Shown here: positions 43,458-51,964 of the stretch, in pieces | How the letters are laid out: each line of letters opens with the position of its first letter | Numbering within the stretch: the stretch's first letter is position 1 | NCBI RefSeq assembly: GCF_011761345.1 | Contig: NZ_JAASRY010000002.1 | Span: 372,001 to 436,000, forward strand | DNA from: Thalassobacillus devorans | GTDB lineage: Bacteria > Bacillota > Bacilli > Bacillales > Halobacillaceae | Length of the DNA stretch: 64,000 nucleotides | Direction of reading: 5' to 3' | Program-made: the position numbers and the translations under genes | Notes under the pieces: generated by a model | Told to the model about the DNA's origin: nothing | The model's database searches: none | The model's input: only the letters and a program-made list of their open reading frames with translations

Positions 43458-43832
43458 ATGGCTACTACTAGTGTTCCAACGAGTAAAAGCCTGCAGGAAG
43501 TCAAAATTAAACAACGTCCATTTGTCGGTTATATTGCCTGGTTAGTACAAAGGATTACAGCTCTGATCCTATTATTCCTATTGCCTCTGAAAATTTATAG
43601 CGGCTATGCAATGATAGGGAAATTGCCGGGAGCAGGCACTATATCTTTCTTACACTTAAACGCTGTGGTGGATGCGTTTTTGATTTTTGCATTAATCTTT
43701 CATGCATTGTATGGGGTTCGCGTGATTTTGATTGATATTGGGGTGGTTCAAGATAACCGCCAGGTTTTTCAGGCCTTTACGATCATCGGTGCAACCATGT
43801 GTGCAGTGACATTCTTTTTCCTAGTTTCTTAA
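43458..43832 (+). CDS. SDH-like cytochrome b membrane anchor
   Basis: 124 aa, three membrane helices after a polar N-terminus of about 25 residues. RPFVGYIAWLVQRITALILLF is the typical first helix of SdhC/SdhD anchors, split as RPFVGYIAWLVQR and ITALILLF, and the His residues in SFLHLNAVVDAF and IFHALYGVRV could hold heme b. It is shorter than the roughly 200-residue anchor of Bacillus SDH. It probably passes electrons to or from quinone. AAAGGAG precedes the start. Confidence 0.78.
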   Translation: MATTSVPTSKSLQEVKIKQRPFVGYIAWLVQRITALILLFLLPLKIYSGYAMIGKLPGAGTISFLHLNAVVDAFLIFALIFHALYGVRVILIDIGVVQDNRQVFQAFTIIGATMCAVTFFFLVS

Positions 43833-43887
43833 TGACTGTGGACCACCATAAACTAACAGCCAAATAACGTAAAAGAAGGTGAATATA

Positions 43888-45624
43888 TTGGAACATGTTG
43901 AAGCAGATATTCTGATCTTAGGTAGTGGCGGTGCAGGTTTATTTGCAGCCCATCATGCAGCTGATCAAAATTCGAACTTGAAAATCATTGTTTCTGCTAA
44001 AGGGTTGATAGGAAAGAGTGGTTGTACCCGCATGGTACAAGGCGGATATAATGTGGTACTCCATCCAGATGATTCCGTGGAAAAACACTTCAAGGACACA
44101 ATCAAAGGCGGAGGGGGTATCAATAACCAGGAGATGGCCTGGACACTTGTCAATGATGCTCCTAGAAGAATAAGAGAATTAGAAACAAAAATGGGAGTGT
44201 TTTTTGATCGTAATGAAGATGGAACGGTACATCAAAAGCCTTTCGCAGGACAATCATTTGACAGGACGGTCCATAAAGGAGATTTGACGGGAATTGAAAT
44301 CATTTCCCGGATGCGGGATCAGCTCTATGCCAAGCCAAGTGTCGAAGATTGGGATGAGGTAAGGGCGATTGACCTATTAATTGATGAAGAAAGTCGTCGA
44401 GTTGCCGGATGTTTAATGCTGAATATGAGAACAGGAGAGTTTATAGTCGTCCATTGCAAGGCGGTAATTGTGGGTACCGGTGGTGCGGCCACTATGTATA
44501 AAATTGCTACTCCAAGCCTTGAAAAGGCAGGTGATGGCCTGGCTATGTGTTATCGGGCCGGAACCGAATTTCTGGATATGGAAATGATGCAGTTCCATCC
44601 AACGGGGCTTTTAGCCGAGAACTCTCGCTTGAATGGAGGTGTTTTAGAAGAGGGGCTCCGGGGTGCCGGCGGTTATTTAATCAATTCCTTAGGTGAAAGG
44701 TTTATGAAAAATTACGATCCAGAGCGGATGGAACGTTCTACACGAGATCGCGTCTCCAGGGCTGCTTATATGGAAATTATGGAAGGCCGAGGTACCGAGC
44801 TTGGTGGTGTATATGTAGACGTATCTCACCTTGGTAAAGAAAATGTAAGGAAAATGTTCCCTGGAATGGTGGAACGCTGCCGGGATGTAGGAAAAGACTT
44901 GAGTGTCGAACCTGTTGAAATCTCCCCTGCAGCTCATTTTCAAATGGGCGGTGTAAAAGTTTCCAATGACTGTGAATCAGACATTGCCGGTCTGTTTGTT
45001 GCGGGGGAAGATGCTGGTGGCGTCCATGGAGCGAATCGTCTCGGCGGAAATGGGGTCTGTGATTCTACAGTTTTCGGCGCAAGGGCTGGAGATGCAGCTG
45101 CGGCATACGTGGCTTCGTTGAAATCGCAAGTGAAAGTTTCTGATACGCAGGTACATGAAATTATTGAAGATATTGTTGAACCGTATAGACGTACTGATGG
45201 AGAAAATCCTTTTTACATTCGGAACGATTTAAAGAATTTGATGTGGGAGAAAGTAGGTTTGGTACGCAATGGTAAAGACCTCAATCAGGCAGTTGCGGAA
45301 CTTGAACGATTAAAGGATCGAGTAAACCGTGTAGCCGTTAAAGGATCCCAAAAGTATAACCTTACCTGGCAGGAACTGTTGAATGTGCGAAATCTTGTAA
45401 CCGTTGCCAAGATGGTGACCTCCAGCGCATTGATACGTACGGAGAGCAGGGGGTCACATTATAGAGAGGACTTTCCTGAGAGTAATGATGAGCGATGGTT
45501 AAGCAACATCTATGCGGCTAAAGGGGAAAACGGTGAGCCCGAGTACAGGGTCGACAAGACAAAGCAAACCCACATAAATGTCAAAGAAATTCAGGGCTAT
45601 CAAGTTGTGGCAACTTCGAAATAA
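43888..45624 (+). CDS. SDH/fumarate reductase-like flavoprotein
   Basis: 578 aa from TTG 43888 (GAAGG eight bases upstream). The FAD dinucleotide loop is ILGSGGAGLFAAHHA. Catalytic elements of the SDH/FRD family are kept: QFHPTGLL, LEEGLRGAGG, STRDRVSRA, AAHFQMGGV and GANRLGGNGVCDS. However, the His that binds FAD covalently in SDH (S-H-T-x-A-x-GG) is replaced (KSGCTRMVQGG), so FAD should be non-covalent. It therefore should desaturate, or reduce, a succinate-like dicarboxylate, with the natural substrate open. It sits in one operon with a class I fumarase under the GntR operator. Confidence 0.8.
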   Translation: MEHVEADILILGSGGAGLFAAHHAADQNSNLKIIVSAKGLIGKSGCTRMVQGGYNVVLHPDDSVEKHFKDTIKGGGGINNQEMAWTLVNDAPRRIRELETKMGVFFDRNEDGTVHQKPFAGQSFDRTVHKGDLTGIEIISRMRDQLYAKPSVEDWDEVRAIDLLIDEESRRVAGCLMLNMRTGEFIVVHCKAVIVGTGGAATMYKIATPSLEKAGDGLAMCYRAGTEFLDMEMMQFHPTGLLAENSRLNGGVLEEGLRGAGGYLINSLGERFMKNYDPERMERSTRDRVSRAAYMEIMEGRGTELGGVYVDVSHLGKENVRKMFPGMVERCRDVGKDLSVEPVEISPAAHFQMGGVKVSNDCESDIAGLFVAGEDAGGVHGANRLGGNGVCDSTVFGARAGDAAAAYVASLKSQVKVSDTQVHEIIEDIVEPYRRTDGENPFYIRNDLKNLMWEKVGLVRNGKDLNQAVAELERLKDRVNRVAVKGSQKYNLTWQELLNVRNLVTVAKMVTSSALIRTESRGSHYREDFPESNDERWLSNIYAAKGENGEPEYRVDKTKQTHINVKEIQGYQVVATSK

Positions 45625-45644
45625 CTTTTAAAGGAGTGTTAACT

Positions 45645-46568
45645 ATGGCAATTGCCGATTATGTTGCTGGCTACAAACATGCATGGGAAGTGGATGAAAA
45701 CTTTTATCAGGACGTAGAAGAAGCATGCAAAACGCTTTATATAGAATCACTCAAGGATTTGCCGCCAGATGTGAGAAGAGCATTGGAAAGAGCCCATGAG
45801 AAGGAACAATTAGAGAGTGGAAAGGAAATATTAGCTACATTGATCAAGACAGTCTCCACTGCCGATGATGAAAAGTTATTGATATGCCAAGATACAGGCA
45901 TACCTGTTTATTTTGTAAAGGTAGGAAATCAAGTGAGGTTTGATGGATTAAGGTTAGAGAAAGCGATAAAGAAAGGGACGGAGCGTGCTACGTTAGAACA
46001 CCCGCTACGTAGCAGTATCGTCAATACATTGACAAGGGAAAATCATGGTACTTCTACCGGAGAGCAAGTGCCAGTTATCCATTATGAATTTGTAGAAGGA
46101 AATGATATCGAAATATTGATTGTTCCTAAAGGATCCGGATCCGAAAATATGAGTTACCTTAAGATGTTGACCCCGGCCGAGGGGATAGAAGGCATTAAAA
46201 AGTATGTGTTGGAATGTGTGTTTGAATCAGGTGCCAACCCTTGTCCACCTACCATCGTGGGGATCGGGCTCGGGGGCTCAGCGGATAAATGTGCAGCACT
46301 GGCCAAAAAGGCAGCAGCCCGTGAAGTCGGCTCCCCTAATCCTGATCCCGATGTCCGGCAATTGGAAGAAGAATTATATACAGCTATCAACAAGATGGGG
46401 ATTGGCGCTCATGGCCTTGGGGGGAATACAACAGCTTTAGCCGTTCAAATAGAAGCTGCTGATACCCATATGACATGTAATCCAGTTGCTGTCAATATGA
46501 TGTGCTGGCCTGCAAGAAGGATGAGAGCCACTTTTAAGAGCCAGTCTAAACCGGAAATCACCTATTAA
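45645..46568 (+). CDS. Class I fumarase/tartrate dehydratase, alpha subunit
   Basis: 307 aa, alpha subunit of the oxygen-sensitive [4Fe-4S] fumarase family. LLICQDTGIPVYFVKVG holds one cluster Cys, and ECVFESGANPCPPTIVGIG two more; GSGSENMSYLKMLTP and GAHGLGGNTTALAVQIE are conserved active-site blocks. The family hydrates fumarate and also acts on L-tartrate or mesaconate. ATG 45645 follows AAAGGAGTG; the longer frame begins at a GTG. It follows the flavoprotein by 20 bases. Confidence 0.85.
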   Translation: MAIADYVAGYKHAWEVDENFYQDVEEACKTLYIESLKDLPPDVRRALERAHEKEQLESGKEILATLIKTVSTADDEKLLICQDTGIPVYFVKVGNQVRFDGLRLEKAIKKGTERATLEHPLRSSIVNTLTRENHGTSTGEQVPVIHYEFVEGNDIEILIVPKGSGSENMSYLKMLTPAEGIEGIKKYVLECVFESGANPCPPTIVGIGLGGSADKCAALAKKAAAREVGSPNPDPDVRQLEEELYTAINKMGIGAHGLGGNTTALAVQIEAADTHMTCNPVAVNMMCWPARRMRATFKSQSKPEITY

Positions 46569-46590
46569 ACGGTAAAGGAGGAGAAAGCGC

Positions 46591-47187
46591 ATGGCTCACT
46601 ATCGATTGAAAGCTCCATTAACCGATGAAGATATCGCCCAGTTATATGTAGGAGATACCGTCACCCTGGATGGGATCATCTTTGGAGTGAGAGATGCCAA
46701 TCTAATTCGTTTGTTTGATAAAAAAGTAGATTTACCAGAAGATTTGAAGCCTCAGCTCGCAGGAGCGATCGCTCTTCATACAGCACCAGGGGTGCGGAAA
46801 CTGGAAGATGGAACGTATGAAAAAGTCAGCATCGGCACCACTACCAGTTACCGGATGGATCGTTTTACAAGAGGGCTGATGGAGGATTACGGTGTACGGG
46901 TCATTGTCGGAAAAGGAGGGCTGCTCGAAGAAGGAAGTCAGGCTTTGGTTGATTTGAAGGGATGCTACTTCACAATCCTTGGAGGTTCAGCCGCGTTAGA
47001 AACTACGCAAGTCGAGGCCATTGAGGATATATGGTGGGAAGACCTAATGCCGGAAGCGATATGGAAATTTAGGGTGAAAGATTTCGGTCCACTAATAGTA
47101 TCTATTGATTCTCATGGGAATAACAAATATAAGGATGTTAAAAAGGTAGCAAGAAAAAACCTGGATGAAATATTAAGCGAGATATAA
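46591..47187 (+). CDS. Class I fumarase/tartrate dehydratase, beta subunit
   Basis: 198 aa, beta subunit of the two-part class I hydratase. HTAPGVRKLEDGTYEKVSIGTTTSYRMD, here quoted as HTAPGVRK and IGTTTSYRMD, then IVGKGGLLEEGSQAL and LGGSAALETTQVE are typical; it supplies substrate-binding residues at the subunit interface. AAAGGAGGAG precedes the start, 22 bases after the alpha gene. It ends the operon before a long hairpin terminator. Confidence 0.85.
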   Translation: MAHYRLKAPLTDEDIAQLYVGDTVTLDGIIFGVRDANLIRLFDKKVDLPEDLKPQLAGAIALHTAPGVRKLEDGTYEKVSIGTTTSYRMDRFTRGLMEDYGVRVIVGKGGLLEEGSQALVDLKGCYFTILGGSAALETTQVEAIEDIWWEDLMPEAIWKFRVKDFGPLIVSIDSHGNNKYKDVKKVARKNLDEILSEI

Positions 47188-47241
47188 ATAATGAAGCATA
47201 TATAATGAAGAAACTCGACCAAAGAAATGGTTGGCCAACCC

Positions 47242-47300
47242 AAGTAGTTCAGTTTTGGAGTGCAAAAGCCAAGTTGCATTCCTTGATTGAACTACTTTTT
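47242..47300 (+). terminator. Terminator of the SDH-like/fumarase operon
   Basis: Two-part stem: AGTAGTTCA with TGAACTACT and, inside, GGAGTGCA with TGCATTCC, followed by five T. Confidence 0.83.
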
Positions 47301-47483
47301 ATATCAAATTACAAGGATCAAATGTTTCGTTGGAAATCGAATGGTTCTATCATTGGGAAATGAAGAAGGGTTTTAAGGGAAATAACTCGGCCTTCCCTAG
47401 TCATAAGGTGAACCTCCTCAGTCTATGTCCTGCAGGGATTCATCCTTTACAGCTATTCCCATAAGAGTCTCGCCATTTACGGA

Positions 47484-47524
47484 TCAATAAAAAAGGGCAT
47501 CAAATTCATCTCAATTCGATGCTC
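47484..47524 (-). terminator. Terminator of the tct-tauE operon
   Basis: Minus strand: arms GAGCATCGAATT and AATTTGATGCCC (ten of twelve pairs), loop GAGATG, then a T-run. Confidence 0.75.
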
Positions 47525-47586
47525 CAATGTAATTTTTATTCTCTATACTTCTAAACAGAAAGCAAGCTATATATAGGAGAGAAGAT

Positions 47587-48354
47587 TTAAAACAGGTCAT
47601 AAAATAACTTCATACTGATGATTAATATAGAGTAGGCAGCAATTCTTTTAAGCGTGATAGATTTTAAACTCATCGTAATCCGTCCGCCTATTTGGGCACC
47701 AATGACGCCCCCGACGATTAGCATGATACCATATCCGATAGGGACAGCTTCCACGCTTAACTTTGTTATGAAACTGCCGACTGCCAATAGGAAACAGGTG
47801 ATCAAACTGGATCCGATCGCCTTTTTTATTGGCAGCTTGTAAATAAAAATCATTAAAGGAACGAAAATAAAGCCAGCAGCTACACCGACCAACCCTCCTA
47901 GTATGCCAATCGTGATGCCTCCGATGACTGTCAATGTTTTGGATAAAGGTGAAAATTGGAAGGGTATTGGGTTTTCATTCGCCTTTTGGGGGATTTGCAT
48001 AATAATGGCAGCAGCTATGGCTAATGCAGCAAAAATGGCTCTTAAAATAAAATCAGATGAGTAATTTGCGATGATTACCCCGATCATCCCTCCAACAAAT
48101 GCAGGCACCCCCAACCATAACACAACTATTTTATCTACCAGCTGGGTCCTAATGTAATAATACCCGCCAGAGGCAGTAGAAAATACCGATTGCATTATAG
48201 ATAGACCAGCAATTGTCTGCATCGTGAAGTGGTTGCCGGAAACTAAAGGCAAAAGCAAAATAAGGGAGAATACAAGAATGATTCCCCCACCGACAGACAA
48301 CAATCCGGTAATTGTTCCACAAAATAACCCGATTGCCAGCATAATTAAGTACAT
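47587..48354 (-). CDS. TauE/SafE-family sulfite exporter
   Basis: Polytopic membrane protein, 255 aa with about eight helices. The two repeat motifs FCGTITGLLSVGGGIILV (residues about 11-28) and GILGGLVGVAAGFIFVPLM are the TauE/SafE signature. Members export sulfite or sulfonates. It is the last gene of the transporter operon and lies opposite a SuyAB-like lyase, which would release sulfite, so removal of toxic sulfite is a coherent role. ATG 48354 is chosen; the frame could start at GTG 48366, which overlaps GAGGTG. Confidence 0.83.
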   Translation of the reverse strand: MYLIMLAIGLFCGTITGLLSVGGGIILVFSLILLLPLVSGNHFTMQTIAGLSIMQSVFSTASGGYYYIRTQLVDKIVVLWLGVPAFVGGMIGVIIANYSSDFILRAIFAALAIAAAIIMQIPQKANENPIPFQFSPLSKTLTVIGGITIGILGGLVGVAAGFIFVPLMIFIYKLPIKKAIGSSLITCFLLAVGSFITKLSVEAVPIGYGIMLIVGGVIGAQIGGRITMSLKSITLKRIAAYSILIISMKLFYDLF

Positions 48355-48390
48355 GGCACACCTCACACTCTGTTTGGCTTATGATAACTT

Positions 48391-48861
48391 CTAAATAAAC
48401 ATGCCACTCGGTATCGGTACTTTTAAGAATACACTGAAGGTTCCATAAAGCACCACCATGATGACTACTGAAATTGCAAGCGGCTTAACCAATGATTTGA
48501 TACTGAATTTTTCATCGTTTAAGTAAATGCTTATACCTGTTAAAAAAATAGCACTAGTAACAAAGAAACCCAGGAGTGGCACAAGAAATATATAAGCAAT
48601 GATACTGGTGATGCTGATCCATCTTCTTTTAGCATTGATTTTTTCGGGATCTTCTTCTCCACTCTCCTCTTCTTGGCCATGTTTTTTATAAAAAATAGCT
48701 TTTAAAAGCAAAAGGGTACCTAAACCTGAAAAAATGATGATAACTACTTTAGGAAATATATCGGCTGGTGGAGTAATTGTTTTCGTATTTATATAAAACA
48801 AAAAACTCACGCCTAATATTATTAAAGCAACTAAAATATCTTTCACTCTTTCATTATTCAT
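48391..48861 (-). CDS. tctB: Tripartite tricarboxylate transporter, small membrane subunit
   Basis: TctB-family protein, about 156 aa with four membrane helices (first: ILVALIILGVSFLFYINT) and a charged middle loop rich in Glu and Lys (KHGQEEESGEEDPEK). ATG 48861 lies eight bases after GGAGGT; the ATG two codons earlier is too close. Its start overlaps the end of tctA. Together with TctA and the binding protein TctC it takes up a carboxylate, here probably a sulfonated one. Confidence 0.82.
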   Translation of the reverse strand: MNNERVKDILVALIILGVSFLFYINTKTITPPADIFPKVVIIIFSGLGTLLLLKAIFYKKHGQEEESGEEDPEKINAKRRWISITSIIAYIFLVPLLGFFVTSAIFLTGISIYLNDEKFSIKSLVKPLAISVVIMVVLYGTFSVFLKVPIPSGMFI

Positions 48862-48863
48862 CC

Positions 48864-50405
48864 TCATTCACCTCCTGCTTTTTGATGTGGAGTCGAATCT
48901 ATATCGATTGGGTTATCTTTCTTCTTTCGGCGAAGGTTCAATAATAGTGGTCCAAGGATAGAAAGGACAGTTAAAATGATCAATACGAGTGAAATTGGAC
49001 GAGTAAAGAATAAAGTAAACATACTAGGCCCTGTTTCAGATATAACCGCTGATAAGACAAATCCATTTTCTGCAATCACACCTAACACTAATCCTAATAC
49101 AATTGGACCTGGAGTGATATCCGCCTTTAATGCAAAGTAACCTAGCAAACCGCATCCTAACATTACAAAAACGTCCAGCATACTGTTTCTGATAGAATAT
49201 GACCCGATGACTGCCAATACAGCTATAACAGGTGCAAGGTAATGAATTGGAATGGCAATAGCTTTAGCAAAAAAGCGGGTTCCGATCAACCCTACCAGCA
49301 ACAGTAATATATTTGCCACGAGCAGCCCCACGACGAATGTATATGCAATACCGCTTGATTCAGTAAATAACTTAGCCCCAGGCTGCAGCCCATGTATCAA
49401 TAATCCACCTAATAGAACTGCTGCAACAGGGCTGCCGGGAATTCCTAACGTAAGTAGAGGAATTAGCGATGAACTTACTGTAGCATTATTAGCGGATTCA
49501 CTAGTAATGACTCCATCGATATTTCCTTTCCCGAACTCTTTCGGGTTTTTAGAGAAACGTTTCGTTTCGTTATAAGCAACAAATCCGGCAACATTTCCCC
49601 CAGCGCCTGGCAACATTCCTACAAACGTCCCGATTATGGAGCTTCTTAACAACACCATGCGTCGCTTAAGGGTTTCGGAAATCGTCTTTTTATAAATACC
49701 TTTACGTTCCTCATATTTAGCAATGTACTTGTCTTTTCGCTCCATCATGCTTATAACCTGAGGGATAGAGAAAAAGCCAATCATTGCGGGCAGCAGGTTT
49801 ATCCCTTCGATTAAGTTATAGAATCCAAATGTAAATCGGGGGTACCCAGATACTGGGTCCATCCCGATTAGTGCAAGCATCAGACCGAATGTTCCACCGA
49901 TAAGTCCTTTTATGATCGACTTTCCGGCAAGACTTCCTATGATGGTTAATCCAAAAATAGCAAGCCAGAAATTTTCCGGAGGGCCAAATCCTAAGGCGAA
50001 GTTTGCAAGGGGGGTGGATAAAAAGATAAGAAATATCGTTCCAACAATACCCCCGACCACCGAGGCCAGTAATGCAGTGATCAACGCTCTGTCAGCCTGT
50101 CCTTTTTTGGTAAGTGGATAACCATCAAAAGTAGTGGCCACAGCAGCCGGTGTCCCTGGGGTATTGATGAGTATTGCAGAATTAGCCCCGCCAAACATAG
50201 CTCCTGTATATAAGGCCCCCAATGCTAAAAGGCCTGTTGCAGCTTCCATTCCAAAGGTGAGTGGGACCAGGAGAGCCACTCCCATGGTTGCAGATAAACC
50301 AGGGAGTGTTCCTACGACAATTCCTGCCATGGTACAAAGGGACATGATCAATAAAGTGGATATGTCTAGTGTATTAAGTAATCCATTCAAAAGATCGCCA
50401 AGCAT
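48864..50405 (-). CDS. tctA: Tripartite tricarboxylate transporter, large membrane subunit
   Basis: TctA family, 513 aa, about 11-12 membrane helices. Signature blocks: GIVVGTLPGLSATMGVALLVPL, quoted here as GTLPGLSATMGVALL, GGANSAILINTPGTPAAVATTFDGYPLTKKG (in part: INTPGTPAAVATTFDGY) and FVGMLPGAGGNVAGFVAYNE. It is the channel subunit of the system. GAGGT precedes the start. Homologous TTT genes (slcHFG) accompany sulfolactate genes in other bacteria. Confidence 0.92.
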   Translation of the reverse strand: MLGDLLNGLLNTLDISTLLIMSLCTMAGIVVGTLPGLSATMGVALLVPLTFGMEAATGLLALGALYTGAMFGGANSAILINTPGTPAAVATTFDGYPLTKKGQADRALITALLASVVGGIVGTIFLIFLSTPLANFALGFGPPENFWLAIFGLTIIGSLAGKSIIKGLIGGTFGLMLALIGMDPVSGYPRFTFGFYNLIEGINLLPAMIGFFSIPQVISMMERKDKYIAKYEERKGIYKKTISETLKRRMVLLRSSIIGTFVGMLPGAGGNVAGFVAYNETKRFSKNPKEFGKGNIDGVITSESANNATVSSSLIPLLTLGIPGSPVAAVLLGGLLIHGLQPGAKLFTESSGIAYTFVVGLLVANILLLLVGLIGTRFFAKAIAIPIHYLAPVIAVLAVIGSYSIRNSMLDVFVMLGCGLLGYFALKADITPGPIVLGLVLGVIAENGFVLSAVISETGPSMFTLFFTRPISLVLIILTVLSILGPLLLNLRRKKKDNPIDIDSTPHQKAGGE

Positions 50406-50455
50406 TTATTACCTCACCCCATTCTTAACAATTTGATTAATTTTATTAATCGTTG

Positions 50456-51436
50456 CTATTCAATTTCATCAAATTTTTCAAGAACCTCTTTTGCTTCCTT
50501 TTGCTGTTCTTCTATAAGTTCAGCCCATTCATCACCTGGCAGGAAGTCAGCAACTAGTCCGGCATCCTCCATTTTCTCTTCATATTCCGGCAAGCTGGTA
50601 ATCTGCTCTAAAGCTTCAAACAATTTATCATGAATCTCTTGTGGTGTATCTTTCGGCAAAGCCAAGCCACGGTCTATAGCGGCTACTAAATCAATTCCCT
50701 GTTCTTTGAATGTTGGGACATCTGGCAACCATTCATGGCGTTCTTCTGTTGCGATAGCAAGTACGTTGAATTGATCTAAGTCTTTTGTTACATCTCCAAC
50801 ATTTCCCATAATGGCATCAATGTGCCCTCCGAGTAATTCCTTGACCTGATCAGCTGAACCTGCAAGAGGAACTGGGGTAACCTGGACATCAGCTGTGTCC
50901 ATGAATTTAAGAGTTGTCAAGTGGTCTCCTGTATAAGTACCGGTTAAACCCACAGACAAACTTTTCGGTTTTTCTTTTACTTTTTCAATAAATTCATCCA
51001 AATCATCTATATCACTATCCGCTTTAACAGCCAATACTTGAGGGTCATGAACAAGGCGGGCTAAAATATCGAAACTATCATATTCAAATTGCGTTTCCCG
51101 AGCGAGGGGCTGCAAGATAATATGAGGAGTATTGATGGATCCCATGGTATATCCATCTGCTTTTGCTTTTGATAATTCAGTGAAACCTACTTCTCCACCA
51201 GCTCCTTCATAATATTCAATGACCATATTTTCCGGAAAATAGTCTTTCCAATAAGATTCAATGATCCGTTGGTTAACATCCGTTGTTCCCCCAGCGCTGA
51301 AAGGAACGATGTTTCTAACATCTTTATCTGGATAGGATTCAATATCTTCCGAACTGACCTCAGTGCCAAGCTGGGCACATGCAGAAGCAAACAAGAGTAT
51401 TAACATGGAAAAACCAATCAGGTAGAACTTTTTCAT
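50456..51436 (-). CDS. tctC: Tripartite tricarboxylate transporter, substrate-binding lipoprotein
   Basis: TctC/Bug-family receptor, 326 aa. A short signal peptide ends in the lipobox FASAC, placing the protein on the cell surface. NIVPFSAGGTTDVNQRII is the family loop that grips the ligand carboxylate, and LTGTYTGDHLTTLKF and NVGDVTKDL follow. AGGAGG precedes the ATG. First gene of the leftward tctC-tctA-tctB-tauE operon under the fourth GntR operator and a full cre site. Confidence 0.9.
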   Translation of the reverse strand: MKKFYLIGFSMLILLFASACAQLGTEVSSEDIESYPDKDVRNIVPFSAGGTTDVNQRIIESYWKDYFPENMVIEYYEGAGGEVGFTELSKAKADGYTMGSINTPHIILQPLARETQFEYDSFDILARLVHDPQVLAVKADSDIDDLDEFIEKVKEKPKSLSVGLTGTYTGDHLTTLKFMDTADVQVTPVPLAGSADQVKELLGGHIDAIMGNVGDVTKDLDQFNVLAIATEERHEWLPDVPTFKEQGIDLVAAIDRGLALPKDTPQEIHDKLFEALEQITSLPEYEEKMEDAGLVADFLPGDEWAELIEEQQKEAKEVLEKFDEIE

Positions 51437-51625
51437 ATTATTTCCTCCTCAAAAATAGTTTAAAAAATACTGCTTGTTCCAAAGACAGATAGTTCGTAGG
51501 GCACAGTAGCTCTTATTATTTGGCACAAATTTTAGTGGGCGAATGTTATGTATGTTTTTTTGTCTATTACTGTTGTTTTTGGTTTAGATAAATACGATTA
51601 TGCTTTCAATACTAACCCCTCCTTA

Positions 51626-51639
51626 TGTAAGCGTTATCA
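51626..51639. promoter_or_regulatory. cre site of the tct operon
   Basis: TGTAAGCGTTATCA matches the CcpA consensus TGWAANCGNTNWCA at every position and lies about 70 bases downstream of the tct promoter, a roadblock position. Confidence 0.75.
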
Positions 51640-51688
51640 AAATAGCGATAAATGAATTGGGGTGTCATTTCTTGACACATCTGTCTCA

Positions 51689-51702
51689 GTGACCCAACCA
51701 AT
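51689..51702 (-). promoter_or_regulatory. GntR regulon operator 4 (tct-tauE)
   Basis: Minus-strand ATTGGTTGGGTCAC, followed by TGAGAC, so only the left half of the palindrome is kept. Just downstream of the promoter, as at the other three sites. Confidence 0.85.
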
Positions 51703-51714
51703 TTTCTTTGTTTA

Positions 51715-51743
51715 ATTAAAACATTATTTTTTACAATTTTCAA
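51715..51743 (-). promoter_or_regulatory. Promoter of tctC-tctA-tctB-tauE
   Basis: Minus strand: TTGAAA (51743-51738), 17-base spacer, TTTAAT (51720-51715). Confidence 0.6.
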
Positions 51744-51813
51744 TATATTTAAAAAATTAATTGCAGAAAAAATCATGGTAAAAATTAACTTTACGCTCTT
51801 CGCTAACTTGTAA

Positions 51814-51858
51814 ACTACACCCCAGGTCCTCCAGATATTGGAGGACCTGGGGTGTAGT
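51814..51858. terminator. Perfect 20-bp inverted repeat
   Basis: Arms 51814-51833 and 51839-51858 pair at all 20 positions around loop GATAT. The GC-rich stem lacks a clear T-run on either side (AGTAGTTTT on the plus strand), so it may be a terminator, a boundary element or a dispersed small repeat. Confidence 0.6.
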
Positions 51859-51964
51859 AGTTTTGAAGGATGCATAAAGGTATATAGTTGTATAGACCAC
51901 TATAACACTTATTGTTACACTCAAATTGTATGATTACTATTATTTTAGGAAGGGAGAGGAGAAA

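Larger units (their letters stand above)
47188..47586. other. 399-base convergent gap
   Basis: Between the rightward fumarase operon and the leftward tauE. Contains one terminator for each direction (47242-47300 and 47484-47524) and a short 12-base palindrome GGTTGGCCAACC at 47230-47241. No ORF that I trust. Confidence 0.65.
51437..51964. other. Control region between tctC and the phosphatase-family gene
   Basis: 528 bases. From the tctC side: a leader of about 270 bases with a cre site, the operator at 51689, a promoter (51715-51743), then a very strong 20-bp hairpin (51814-51858), and the ribosome site for the rightward gene. A short leftward frame near 51.7 kb looks spurious. Confidence 0.65.

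Noticed and set aside
47230-47241. GGTTGGCCAACC as a fifth GntR operator
   Set aside because: Shares GGTTGG but lacks the GGTCAC centre and lies between terminators with no promoter.
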